DNA of 20,753 bases from Rodentolepis nana (GCA_900617975.1 UZAE01013352.1:2615-23367), one strand, 5' to 3'. Counted from the stretch's first letter, positions 1-9,984 are shown. Notes: a model not told the origin generated them from the letters alone. Made by a program: numbers and translations.

Positions 1-1152
1 TGAAAAACTACTGCGCATTCCCATGGACAAATTCTTCAGCACCTATGAGAATAGACCAAGACATCTGAAAACGCAATCTGGTCTAATACAGAAAGCCATA
101 GAACTGAAGAAGGCGTTACAAATCGATGATCAACCAAAAAGCCTCTCTATCCCCATGAACCCATTAGCAGACATTGATGTAGTGTGTCGCACCCAACTGC
201 TCGACTTCTTCAGGAAATCAAACACTCCTCCCGAGCAAATGCGCTCACTAGCCCTTGAGACAATCAATGTCAACTATCCTGCAGATCAATGGCTCCAAGT
301 CTTCACTGATGGGTCATACACAGAAAACCAAGCAAACGTTGGTGCAGGTGTCTATTCTGAACTCTTCTCTTTCTACGCAGCAGCGGGACATAATAGATCC
401 GCTTTTGAAGGAGAAATAGAGGCCATTAGGATAGCACTACGCCAATTATGTTGTCTGGATACGAAATTCACCAAAGCGGTGATACTTTCGGACTCACAGT
501 CAGCAATAAACTCAATTGGAAACAGAGAGACACCCAAAACAGCTGAGATAAAGGAATGTAGAAAACTCTATGAGCTGGTGAGAGAGAAAAACAAAACAGT
601 GGTCCTACAATGGATTCCTGGTCACTGTGGCATTAAAGGCAATGAGATTGCTGACACACTTGCTAAGAAGGGGACAACAATTTTGCAATGCATGGACCGG
701 CCCATGTCTTTCCACACAATGAAGGCCTTAATCAGGAGAGAATTCCAGGCCTCAAGGTACAACGAACTCAAAGCTCGAACAAAGGAGAAACAGTGGACAG
801 TGGCACTCTCTGACATACCCGACTGGCCAAGAATCGAAGCCGTTGGTGAGTTTAGACTACGTACCGGACACGATTGCTTGCCAAAATACCTTCACAGATT
901 GGGAGTATACACTCTACCCACATGCCCTCTATGTAACCTACATGAGGAAATGGAGAAGACCCACCTGATTCGGTGTCCAGCTCTAAAGACAAGGACGGAA
1001 AGCCAAAGATACTGGGAAGCAAGAAGACTGCTAATGAACTGCTATTAATTAACTGCTATAAATGTACCCCCCCCCCCTCTTGGGGGAAGCTGAAGTCAAA
1101 GATTAAGGGCTAATGATAAATATCATAAAGCCTGCCATTTGAAATATATACA
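1..1152 (+). mobile_element. 3' end of a non-LTR retrotransposon (LINE)
   Basis: The polymerase ORF ends at 1048. It is followed by a short 3' UTR with an 11-C run (1067-1077), then a tail reading GAAGTCAAAG, GGGCTAATGATAAATATCAT and CCTGCCATTTGA, fading into an ATAT-rich end near 1152. The tail includes a small inverted repeat TGATA-AA-TATCA. The same tail terminates all six SINE-like copies elsewhere in the window. The 5' end and any target-site duplication lie outside or are not visible. The element is antisense to the GRK exons. Confidence 0.85.
2..1048 (+). CDS. Non-LTR retrotransposon polymerase, C-terminal part (RNase H + CCHC), 5' partial
   Basis: This is the C-terminal third of a LINE-type ORF2. 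Its RNase H would remove the RNA strand during target-primed reverse transcription. Counting from the ATG at 23, the RNase H signature is visible in order: FTDGS (D96), GEIEA (E131), LSDSQ (D157), and PGHCG followed by GNEIAD (H201, D211). The linker FRLRTGHDCL then leads to a zinc knuckle of the form C-x2-C-x9-H-x3-C (C301, C304, H314, C318). The frame is open without a stop from base 2, reading EKLLRIP before the first ATG, so that ATG is probably not the true start; the endonuclease and reverse transcriptase should lie left of the window. There is no stop or frameshift in 349 codons, so this copy is young or conserved. The layout resembles RNase H-bearing non-LTR elements abundant in arachnids and other arthropods (family knowledge; the clade is not assignable from this part). 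Confidence 0.9.
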   Translation, partial: EKLLRIPMDKFFSTYENRPRHLKTQSGLIQKAIELKKALQIDDQPKSLSIPMNPLADIDVVCRTQLLDFFRKSNTPPEQMRSLALETINVNYPADQWLQVFTDGSYTENQANVGAGVYSELFSFYAAAGHNRSAFEGEIEAIRIALRQLCCLDTKFTKAVILSDSQSAINSIGNRETPKTAEIKECRKLYELVREKNKTVVLQWIPGHCGIKGNEIADTLAKKGTTILQCMDRPMSFHTMKALIRREFQASRYNELKARTKEKQWTVALSDIPDWPRIEAVGEFRLRTGHDCLPKYLHRLGVYTLPTCPLCNLHEEMEKTHLIRCPALKTRTESQRYWEARRLLMNCY

Positions 1153-1863
1153 TTATTCACCTCTTGAAGAGCTGAATCAAACGAGAAAAATGAAATTCTT
1201 AAGACTTTTGAATTCGCTACAATAGAGGATTCTGGTAAATGAATTCACAAAGTAGAAATCGGTGACTTTAACCGGTATTAATTTAGGTTTCACCGACACA
1301 GTGAATATTTTGCCTTCTTCCTTTCACCAGAAAACTGAAATTTCTTTCACATCTTTTCAGTTGAAATATATGTTTCTGTAGGTGATTAACAATAGTCAGT
1401 TAGTACTAATACCCCAGATTTGAACCAACTCCTCCGACAATCAATTAATGCACTTTGATTTGTGTTATGGACCACGTTTTCTGATTGGACAATCATTTCG
1501 CATGGAAAATTATTCCATTCAATCAATTTTTAGTTTTCAGTTTAATTTTTCTGTACATTTTCTTTTTCATTTGCCAAAGGTTGGCAAATATAGGAAATAA
1601 TCTTATTACTGAAACTGAAATAATTCGCCATTATTAATAGTCTCGCTTTTATAGAGTTTTATCAAGAAGTTACCTGATACCTGAAAATGGAATGAAGAAA
1701 AACATGTCAGTAGAGATATTCGAGCAATAGAATCAATCGTATCTAGATTTCAAACGGTAATTAGCTTTGTTTTTCTTGTCTTGTAAGCTGTACACAAAGT
1801 TGTTGTTGGTTGAAGATAATTATAATTCTTATTAGCATGTAAAGCAAAAAAGTCGCCTTTATT
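1153..1863. other. AT-rich non-coding stretch
   Basis: I see no long open frame, RNA gene or repeat unit here. If the minus-strand kinase gene extends left, this is intronic. Confidence 0.5.
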
Positions 1864-2532
1864 GTGTATGCACGTGTTCAGTTCTTTAAAGCAAATAAAC
1901 CAGGATTTATAAAACAGCAGTTTCGAAGATGCCAAATACCTCAAGTACACGGAGAATCGGCGAAAAAGAATTCCATCGACTTGTGCTCCCAATACTTGAT
2001 GCAAGATGAGACGTTAAGAAGAAAGCCCCAAGTATCAATCAAGGGTGTAATTATTGGTGATAGTAAAGAGTTAATCATGGTAGAGAACGTTCAAATTATG
2101 GATTAAGTGAGATTGAAAAAGCTCCGCGATTTCCCACTCACTGACGCCGCGTGTGAACAGTTTTGGCTCACAATAAAAATTTCAAGGAAAGCGGTACTCA
2201 AAAGAGAATCCAATCAGGAAGGAAAATGAGATTAAGCTCGATGGGGTGAGATTAGTGATTGACCAAAAGACAGTTACGCAAAATGGCATGCCTGTCAAAA
2301 AAATATGCTAAGGTTAACATTTTGTAGTGGTTATTGAAGGGAAAGATTATACTTTTTACAAATCTTTGCAGTTATTGGTGGCAAAGTTATAGTAAAATAT
2401 AAATTTGAATCTTGTTGGGACAATTGCTTTAAGGTAGGTTGGTATCGAGGTGCAATTAAGGTAGATCAGGTCAAAGAGAGAGCAAATCAAAGAATTGTGA
2501 CATCTATCCGCTCACCCTCTCTAAATACTTGA
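1864..2532 (+). pseudogene. Unrecognised, probably decayed protein-coding stretch
   Basis: The base composition is richer in GC than the flanks, and several protein-like frames follow one another on the plus strand. Frame 1 (from 1864) reads to 2229 with one TAA at 2104-2106 and contains GVIIGDSKELIMVENV, then LRDFPLTDAACEQFW. A second frame takes over at about 2225 (KLDGVRLVIDQKTVTQNG) and continues past stops at 2309 and 2315 into VVIEGKDYTFYKSLQLL (to 2392). Frame 1 is open again from 2338 to 2532 (CFKVGWYRGAIKVDQVKERA). This pattern of short frames joined by stops and shifts fits an old transposon or viral-type ORF broken by mutation. I do not recognise the family, and no terminal repeats were found. 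It could also be chance. Confidence 0.3.
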
Positions 2533-3362
2533 GTGACGCCGTCTTCTATGATTTTGAACGTAGTCAATTCGGACATATTTGCTTGTGTTAGCCATGTTCT
2601 TTATACTAACTCAAATCCCCTAACAATTTCAATTTTCACATTGAAAGTAAAAATGAGAAGTGCACATCTAAAGATCACTGTCGCTTCTTAGATGCTTTAG
2701 TTATTATTGAAAGTGTCAAATATAAATATGATAGGGAAGCATTATAAACTTAATGGGAGATAACTAACGGTTCTTCTAATCAATATGAAACTAATCAATG
2801 AGAATGGCCTATCCAAAACCTGAGTACATCCCAGTACAGTTATACTCTAAAAGTTTACATAAATTTTGCAATTTGTCATTTCCTTTTTCAACTTAGCCTT
2901 ACAGACAACTTGCTTCACATTGAATAAATAAGGAAAAATGACTTGAAAGTAAATATTTAACTCCAAAACAACAAAGTAATCACGATTTGAGCTCTATTAT
3001 GTTTAAAGGTAAAATAAATGCAATTGCCATTATAATAACTTTCTAAAGGTCATATTTCAGTCATATGATGCAAAAAACCTAGTTCTATTACACGAAATAA
3101 CTTGGAGTTCAATAATTTGAAAATAAATTTTTGTTAGAAAGAAATTGTAAGTTGCTCTTCACATTTACTTTAGTTCATTGAGGAAAGAGTCGTTTTCGGC
3201 TTCTCATTGCAGATAAAGTGCACAAAAATTGAATTCATTGCTAGCTAATTATGTAAAAGTAGTAAACAGCAGACAAGATTGAGACAGAGAATCCTGTATG
3301 AATGACCCTTCGAGTGACGAAATGGCGACGCTCTGAAATCGTTTCAAGGAGGAAGTTGGGAA

Positions 3363-3373
3363 GGGGGGGGGGG
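3363..3373 (+). repeat. Poly-G tract (11 G)
   Basis: An uninterrupted run of 11 guanines in AT-rich surroundings. Confidence 0.95.
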
Positions 3374-3572
3374 TGTTAGCTAGGTAAACAATTATTGTTA
3401 ATCGATACTGCTTAATCAAAAGTGAATGAGTCAGTGAGGCAAAAGTGTCAGCAGCGGGTTGCCTAAATACCTTGGCTTTATCTCTAAAAAGTTACCTCCC
3501 TCATTACCACTCTTGCATTAAGAATATGACACAAGTAGAGAAAAATGCCAGAAGTACAATATTTTCAACACG

Positions 3573-3610
3573 GGAGAGAGGTGGGGGGGGGGGGGGGGGT
3601 GGAAAGGGGG
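3573..3610 (+). repeat. G-rich tract with a 17-G homopolymer
   Basis: A GAGAGAGG lead-in is followed by 17 consecutive G (3583-3599) and then TGGAAAGGGGG. It is likely length-polymorphic and may form a G-quadruplex. Assembly length here is unreliable. Confidence 0.9.
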
Positions 3611-4026
3611 TGTGCCATTTCTCAACGGAAATACAATATTAATGAGCGGAAAACAAGTTCATCTTCCCTCCCACTGGCAGTCATAACCAGTGCGCATACA
3701 ACGATTTGGGAGTAAAACTTTCTTCCGCCTCAACTCGAGATTTTCACTCAACCAAAAATACTGACAACAATTTATGCTCATTTTGTCTCAAAGCCCAAAA
3801 AGGTTCGAGGTGATGGCATAACTCTATAAAAAATACGCTTGAGATAGAATCGGCTTAAAATGTCACTCTAAGAAGCAATGCGAGGAATCACTAACTAGAA
3901 GCAAAGAATAAGTTAAGCGACTATCTTTAGAAATCATTATTATTTAAACTCAAATTTTGATTTAGCGGAAGATTAATTAGTGAGGGATAGCAAATAGAAC
4001 CAGCATACGCTGTATTTGATCTAATA

Positions 4027-5266
4027 TTGGGTGGGCAACTGAGTCATTGCCGTTTTTGTTGACAGATTCACTCTAAACTTTCTTTTGTTTTGTTAACGTG
4101 GCCAGAGCATCTAACCTATATTTTTTCTTACTATATGGGCTTCTAGGTTAATTAGTAAAAAAATTTTTTTGTTTAGTTCTTTAGTTTTGTTTTTATCCCA
4201 ATTTAAAAATGAAAGAACAGGACGTGCACTTCCGACACATTTTATTGTATTACTTCCGAAAAGGCAAGAACGCATCGCAAGCACAAAAGAAGTTATGTGC
4301 CGTATATGGAGATGAAGCCTTAAAAGAAAGGCAGTGTCGAAATTGGTTTGAAAGATTTCGTTCCGGTGATTTTTCACTGAAAAATTCACAACGATCTGGC
4401 CGCCCAGTCGAAGTGGATGAAACCCATATCAAGGCTCAATGTGTCGCATACATGCATTGAAAAAAATTAAAAACCCTTGGTTATGTCAAGAAACTTGATT
4501 TATGGATCCCTCACCACTTAAAGGAAATTCATTTGACGCAACGGATTAGCATCTGTGATTCGCCGCTACTGAAACGCAATGAGAATGATCCATTTCTGAA
4601 GAATCTAGTTACTGGCGACGAAAAGTGGATAGTTTATAACAATGTTACTCGCAAGAGATGATGGGTGAAGCAAGATCAACCAGCCCAAACAGTATCAAAA
4701 GCAGAGATTCACCAAAAAAAGATTATGCTGTCAGTCTGGTGGGATCACAAAGGAATTTTGTATTTTGAACTCATGTCGCAGAACCAAACGATAAATTCAA
4801 ATGTGTATGTTGAAGAACTCGAAAAACTGAAGGATGCAATTGAAGATAAGCGGCCAGCATTATCAAATCGGCGGAAGGGTGTTGTTTTCCATCATGATAA
4901 CGCAAGGCCCCACACATCTTTGGTTACTCGGCAAAAATTATTGCAACTGGGTTGGGACGTTTTGTCACACCCACCATATAGCCCTCACCTTGCGCCTTCG
5001 GATTATTATTTGTTTCGTTCCATGCAAAACTCTTTAAATGGTCAAATTTTTAACAACGCGGATGATGTCGGATCACACCTAATTCAGTTTTTTAATAGCA
5101 AAGACCATACATTTTACGAACGGGGAATTTTTACTCTGCCAGAACGATGGAAAAAGGTCATCGACATGAACGGCCAACATCTAATTGAATAAAGTTATAT
5201 TTTTAAACAAAAATTCCGAATTTGCCTTCTTATTTGAAATTGACAATGACTTAGTTGCCAACCTAA
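4027..5266 (+). mobile_element. mariner (Tc1/mariner) DNA transposon, complete ends, inactive
   Basis: The ends are 26-bp terminal inverted repeats (4027-4052 and 5241-5266) that match at 21 of 26 positions by eye; the left starts TTGGGTGGGCAACTGAGTCA and the right, read inward, TTAGGTTGGCAACTAAGTCA. TA dinucleotides flank both sides (4025-4026 and 5267-5268), the expected target duplication. The length of 1,240 bp is slightly under the usual 1.3 kb, consistent with an internal deletion in the transposase. The element is on the plus strand, opposite to the kinase gene. Confidence 0.95.
4209..5192 (+). pseudogene. mariner transposase pseudogene
   Basis: Cut-and-paste transposase, normally about 345 residues. 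The whole gene stays in one frame from ATG 4209 to TAA 5192. Visible parts are the N-terminal helix-turn-helix half (HFRHILLYYF, CRNWFERFRSGDF, RSGRP), the WIPHHL motif at 4503-4520 (family form WVPHEL) and the DDE-type catalytic domain. The three catalytic aspartates are present: GDEKW (4617-4619), HDNARPH (4896-4898) and APSDY (5001-5003), with 34 residues between the last two, the mariner D34D spacing. It is disabled by TGA at 4458-4460 and TGA at 4659-4661. About 15-17 residues, the second helix-turn-helix region, are missing near 4431-4440 relative to the family. YSPHLAP replaces the usual YSPDLAP. It cannot make a full transposase, but its ends could be moved in trans by a relative. Confidence 0.93.
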
Positions 5267-5268
5267 TA

Positions 5269-6373
5269 GTAAGGATAGCGTGGTTACTGTAAAATATTTA
5301 ATAATGGACATATGTAAGGGAAAATTGAACCAAAGTGGAAAGTCAATGATTTGATCATCTGAGTAGCCCTCGTGTTCCCATCGATTCTAATTTCAAATAA
5401 AAAGACTCGCCCCTCTTTCTACCTGTGCACATTCAAATTTTATTGAAAAGTTAATTAAATGTGAAATACTATGAATAGCATCTATTTTACCTTATCGGAG
5501 TTCATTAAAGCTTAGCCAAGGTGGCTGCAATTCATAATAAAAAAAATGGCTCTTGTAGTTATTAACACAATGATGCTATCAGACAAAAATATCGCGTTTT
5601 AAACAGAATTACCATAGCAACGCTTATTGAAACAGGTTTGGAAAGAATGCTATAAATTGTAAATCACTCTATTCTAACGTTAATATTTGAAGTCTGAAGG
5701 TGACGTCAAATATTTAATTAGCGCGATTACACCATTTCCTCAAAAATGCACTTTGAATTAGTTTGGATAAGATAAATCGATTGGTTTAGTGCATTCATGA
5801 AGTCCAAGAATTTTTCCTAAGCAATTTCATTTAAAATCATTTTACCGCTTCTATTAATTAGCTGTAATATTCTCATTTATCTGAAAGTTGGGGAAAGGTT
5901 TGTTTTTATCATACTGACAGTTTCCCAAATGTTTTTCATTGTAAAATTAGAAAAATGTGTTTACATTTCTTATACATTTTTTCCCTCCAATTTACGTGAA
6001 AAACTTTGAAAGCTAATCGTTATTTGTTTAGGAATTAGCTTTTATGCAGAGTTAAAGTGAATAAATATATGACTAAAGTGGAGTAAACATTCATACTTTT
6101 CGTGCCCAATTAATGAATGAAACAAGTTTCCATTTCGACCTTCGACCAATTTGAAATGAAAGAAAGCATATTCGAATAAAGATTTAACAAAGACAGCTGT
6201 TGTATCTTTTAAATTTATTAGAAAATTCTATTATTAAAACATTTTCGGATAAAATTCATAGGAACATAAAGCGAATTACATTTTATCAGTTCAGACTCGT
6301 TCATTTTGTACTTAGTGAGCATAAGGCATTGAAACTTTGGGTTTTTCAGAAGATGAAAATTATTGGCATCATT
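5269..6373. other. AT-rich non-coding stretch
   Basis: I see no gene, RNA or repeat structure here. It is probably intronic to the minus-strand kinase gene or intergenic. Confidence 0.5.
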
Positions 6374-6604
6374 GGGTGGACCCTGGGCAACGTATACTCA
6401 TACTTCAAGAAGGTCTATAAACTGACAGTTGACTTCAAACTAAAATGATCACACTGTAGGCCATATTTAGCCACATTCACAGTACTCACCACGCCTTATT
6501 CTGTACCTTTGTGTCTGACTCTCTTTTACATTTGAAGTTCGAAGTCAACTAAGTAGTTAATGATAACTATTATAAAGCTTGTCATTCGATATAAATAAAT
6601 ATTT
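6374..6604 (+). mobile_element. SINE-like element, copy 1 (5'-truncated, internally deleted)
   Basis: Homology to the other copies starts inside the element (ACCCTGGGCAACGTATACTC) and lacks the first 25-30 bases. The middle follows the family (CAGTACTCACC, CCTTTGTGTCTG) until a deletion of roughly 75 bases removes the C-run block. The tail then resumes (GAAGTCAACTAAG, TAATGATAACTATTATAAAG) and ends in ATAAATAAAT. A convincing target duplication is not visible; AAATTATTGGC before and AAATATTTAGC after could be a decayed one. This looks like one of the oldest copies. Confidence 0.8.
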
Positions 6605-7444
6605 AGCCTGTGGACCACGTTTTAAATCGATAATTCGCAGGAGGCTGTCGCAAAACATCTCAGCTGTTAAAAATCGATAGAGGATGTGGTTCCACCAGCA
6701 CTTTCCCCTTATTGGCTATTTTAAGCTATAGAAGTATCCAAAGGCCGACAAATAAACTCCTGATTATAAAAATTCATCCTCCCACCTCGATTCTTTAACG
6801 CTCGAGTGACTACCTCTTAATCGCTTTAGGAATAATGGCATTTTGTTAATATACCCTTCTAAAAAATGTCAAAACTTACTCGATTCTGACCCTATTATTC
6901 CATATCTTTTACCCGTTACAGTAGATAAACCAACATTGATTTTGCTTCACTCGAAATCAATTGCCCACACTAAGTTGAAAATGGATTTTGCCCCAAAAAA
7001 TACGAATTAATGTTCGCGACAAAAGAAAAGGAACGTCGCAAATATGAAAAAATTGAGCAAAAACCAAGAAACCTAAGTTGGTCTATTGGTATTCACTAAC
7101 TAAGTGAATTAATGGCTAACCCGGAAATAGGAGAGTTTAAATTAGCCCTCAATTAGCAAATAGAGGATTGCAATTATCGTTTGGGAATTAAACAGAATAA
7201 TTATAACAAATGAATAGGCACTCTGCTGTATCACGATGAATGCTTCTTATGCTTGTTACTTTATTGTTGATACAGACATTAGAAGTAATAATTACTGACT
7301 TCATACTTAATTGACACTTTCTACTTGATCAGAAGGGAAACCTCGGGATGGATTGTTGTTACATAATAAACAATCCCAAATGGCAACCAAGCAGATAGTA
7401 TATATTTCCTTATCGAAGTAGGGATAATCAGATTTATGACTTAC
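6605..7444 (-). other. Intron sequence downstream of the third visible GRK exon
   Basis: This begins (minus strand) with the donor GTAAGT next to 7445. No continuation exon for the expected kinase C-lobe residues was found here or further left. No other gene is recognised. Confidence 0.5.
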
Positions 7445-7714
7445 CATGGTCATTGTCATTCTATCGATTTCATGCTTATCTCGTACTTTATGACGACGGA
7501 AGGGGCTGTGACCACGAAGGAGCTTGTAGAGCATACAACCTAGGGAAAACCAATCGGCAGAGGAATCATAGGAACGTCCTCGTTGTAGGACCTCAGGTGC
7601 CATGTAGCCGTGAGTACCGACAGATGCATGAGGTCGTTTTTGGGAGAAATCACAAGCTAGACCCAAATCACTTATTCGGACATGTCCGTACTCGTCCAGC
7701 AGAATATTGGCAGG
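7445..7714 (-). CDS. GRK2: GRK2/3-type receptor kinase, exon with DLG and APE motifs
   Basis: This exon encodes 90 residues of a G-protein-coupled receptor kinase, which phosphorylates agonist-occupied receptors at the plasma membrane to trigger desensitisation. It opens with [18 protein letters not shown]: the catalytic-loop asparagine and the DLG metal-binding motif that GRKs carry in place of [19 protein letters not shown] (activation segment and APE) and [20 protein letters not shown] follow, and it ends [10 protein letters not shown]. The wording, with [15 protein letters not shown], is specific to the GRK2/3 (ADRBK, fly Gprk1) subfamily and not to GRK4/5/6. Minus-strand splice sites are good: a pyrimidine-rich acceptor ending TGACAG before CCT, and donor ATG|GTAAGT. 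Both introns are in phase 0, and the exon joins in frame to YRDLK of the exon at 11334. The next expected residues (ELPDSF-type) were not found in the window. The symbol is that of the vertebrate orthologue. Confidence 0.95.
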
Positions 7715-9067
7715 CTGTCACAAAGGGCAATAACAAATAGTAAGATATGCTCATAAATGCAAAGATTGGAGGTTTTCAAGACGTTCTAACAATGGAGAGC
7801 ATTCCAAGACTTTTTTATTAAGTTGCGTTTATTCTGCCAGCGCACATTTTACCAAAATAACCAATGGCGTGTGTTCATGCGGATAAAGGACCCTGCAAAA
7901 TATGGGTAAATATGACATCGGTCGTACGAGTATCCTTGAACATATGCTACATCTGTTAGACATCAATCTGTGCAATTTGTTGCGTTAGCCCATTATTCAC
8001 CACTTTCTGGAAATCATTCAAACAAGTAAATTGTCGCTCTTATTACGAATGCGAACGTGTGTAAATGAGCAAATTATTCGTTTTGGGTATGCTTTGTAAA
8101 AGACGCCTATTCAAAGCAGAGGTGAGGTGTCTTAGCCACTACACAGTACAAAGAATTTATATCCAATGTGTGCACCGTTCGTTTAGTGCTCAATGCAAGC
8201 ACTTTCCATGTCGATAGTAAAAAATCGATATTCTGTCAATCCGACTAGTTAAAAGTACTTCGCATTTTTTTATTATTAGTATATGCAAAATGCTGAATGA
8301 AAGTACTCACATGGATTAAAAAACAGATTATGCTAATAATTTCAGAGTAAATGCTTCATAAATTATTAATCAATAGTTAATCAATTAATAGTTTGTTAAT
8401 AAGTAGTAATGACGTGGGATATCTCCGACTTTAAGACAATTGAAAAACAAGCTACCCAAGATAGTCTAGTTTGAAATCCTTTCAAAAATTTATGCCAAAA
8501 GTTCGAATTTAACTTGCATAACGACCCGAAGCCGATAATTAATTTCGCTACCTTAGCTTGAGACAATTAATTAATTTTTTTTGGGAAAAACTTATTCAAT
8601 TCTCAGAATTAAAAGTACAAATCTCTATTCCATGAAAAAAGACGTTAAGCTTCAGGAAGCTTAAAAGATAATGATGAGATCAAGAGAATTCTTTTATACC
8701 TAAAAAGTAAATAGTGGAAATGTTTGGGATATATCTGACAGTCCTTTTGACAAAAAAAAACAGTTGAAAAGAAATTGGTGTCCACAGCACTTAATTATTT
8801 CTAGCCGAAATTCACTAGACAATGGGATAACATTACTGTAAAAAGATTTCACTCAAAGTAACTCTTGAGGGTGTCGATGGCAACCTTAGTCCGATCCCGG
8901 CGATGGCCATGGAAACTGCGGCAAATTGATCTTCTCCTAAGATGTGGAAAGAGGCAGAATCCTGCTCCTAGCATGCAAATGGCCTATAATTGATTACCGT
9001 TATTCGTTATCAATAGCACAACTACAGTGATCAGCAATCTGCATTTACATTTGACTTCAACCTTATC
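7715..9067 (-). other. GRK intron (3' part), no other content recognised
   Basis: The intron spans 7715-11333 (3,619 nt), donor AAG|GTATTT at 11333 and acceptor at 7715. This part is AT-rich. A short GC-richer patch around 8870-8990 contains a 38-codon open frame of no recognisable identity. Confidence 0.7.
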
Positions 9068-9081
9068 AATCTTTAAAACCA
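9068..9081 (+). repeat. Target-site duplication of SINE copy 2 (left)
   Basis: AATCTTTAAAACCA, repeated exactly at 9400-9413. Confidence 0.9.
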
Positions 9082-9399
9082 GGAGTGTGTGATAGACTTA
9101 CCTCCACGTGGTGCATCCTGGGCAACGTATATTCATGCGGCAAAAAAGTCTATTAAATCGCAGTTAACTTCTCACTTCTAACTACCATCACCTCACTCTA
9201 TGCCATATTCGACTATATCCACAGTACTCACCTCACCTTTTTTCTACCTTTGTGTTTGTCCCTTACATCTTTGAAACACTCCTCTGTTCACCCCCCCCTC
9301 TCGACTTTTTCAATTTGATGTTCCTTCCCCTCTGTGAAGTCTGAAGTCAACTAAAGGGCTAATGATAAACATCAAGACGCCTGCCATTTGATATAAATA
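9082..9399 (+). mobile_element. SINE-like element, copy 2
   Basis: A full-length copy between exact 14-bp duplications (9068-9081 and 9400-9413). It starts GGAGTGTGTGATAGAC. The body contains CTTACCTCCACGTGGTGCAT, CTGGGCAACGTATATTCATG and a pyrimidine-rich middle with a C-run (about 9290-9300). The tail reads TGAAGTCAACTAAAGGGCTA then ATGATAAACATCA, and ends GATATAAATA. No protein is encoded. Long variable duplications, a fixed 5' start and an A/T-rich simple end indicate LINE-assisted retroposition. It lies inside the GRK intron in antisense orientation. Confidence 0.9.
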
Positions 9400-9458
9400 A
9401 ATCTTTAAAACCAATGTGAATGCGATGGCCGAAATCGTCGACTGCCTGCTGGTGTGAT

Positions 9459-9473
9459 TATGTTTGGGTTGCT
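9459..9473 (+). repeat. Target-site duplication of SINE copy 3 (left)
   Basis: TATGTTTGGGTTGCT, repeated exactly at 9794-9808. Confidence 0.9.
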
Positions 9474-9793
9474 GGGTGTGCGATAGACTTACCTCCACGT
9501 GGTGCGCCCTGGGAAACGTTTACTCATACGGCAAAAAGTCTATTAAATGGCGGTTGACATCTGACTTCAAACTACCATCACCCCATTGTATGTCATATTC
9601 AACCCCTTCCACAGTACTCATCTTACCTTTACTCTACCTTTGTGTCTGTTTGTCTCATTCACATCTGTGAATCACCCTTCTGTCCCCCCCCCCTCGAATT
9701 TTTTCCATATTGATGTCTATCCCCTCTGTGAAGCCCGAAGGCGGCTAAAGGGCTAATGACAACTATCACAACGCCTGCCATTTGAAATAAATA
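9474..9793 (+). mobile_element. SINE-like element, copy 3
   Basis: A full-length copy with exact 15-bp duplications (9459-9473, 9794-9808). It starts GGGTGTGCGATAGACTTACC, shares the family body (GGCAAAAAGTCTATTAAATG, CTTCAAACTACCATCACC, CTACCTTTGTGTCTGTTTG, a C-run at about 9684-9693), and ends with the shared tail (GGGCTAATGACAACTATCAC, GCCTGCCATTTGAAATAAA). It sits only 45 bp to the right of copy 2's right duplication, in the same orientation but with a different target site, so it is an independent insertion. Confidence 0.9.
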
Positions 9794-9968
9794 TATGTTT
9801 GGGTTGCTACAGCGTCAGTGCCTCTGACATTCAAATAAAAGCTTTAAATATATTTTCTATTTTTTAAAACCTTTATATTATATCATCAACAACGACTATG
9901 CTGAAAAGTGGCAATAATACCAACTTTTGGTGTTCTTTTAAATTTGTTATATTGTTTTTTTTATAAAC

Positions 9969-9984
9969 GACCCACTCGTGGGTC
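9969..9984. repeat. Hairpin A (GACCCAC / GTGGGTC)
   Basis: A perfect 7-bp inverted repeat with a 2-base loop: GACCCACTCGTGGGTC. Confidence 0.85.

Larger units (their letters stand above)
2533..4024. other. Non-coding stretch with poly-G tracts
   Basis: No gene is recognised. It holds two G homopolymer runs (listed separately) and otherwise AT-rich sequence. Short open frames here look like chance. Confidence 0.5.

Noticed and set aside
622..816. Minus-strand open frame under the LINE ORF
   Set aside because: It is a shadow of the RNase H coding frame.
2818..2860. Minus-strand LGC-like words, considered as the missing kinase C-lobe exon
   Set aside because: Only three residues match by chance; there is no supporting flanking sequence or splice sites.
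7453..7740. Plus-strand 95-codon frame
   Set aside because: It is the complement of the GRK exon at 7445-7714, which has clear kinase motifs and splice sites on the minus strand.
8877..8993. 38-codon plus-strand frame in a GC-rich patch (starts MATLVRSRRWPW)
   Set aside because: It is too short, and no splice context or family could be recognised.
9310..9670. Open frames at 9310-9498 (minus) and 9464-9670 (plus)
   Set aside because: They are incidental frames within SINE copies 2 and 3.
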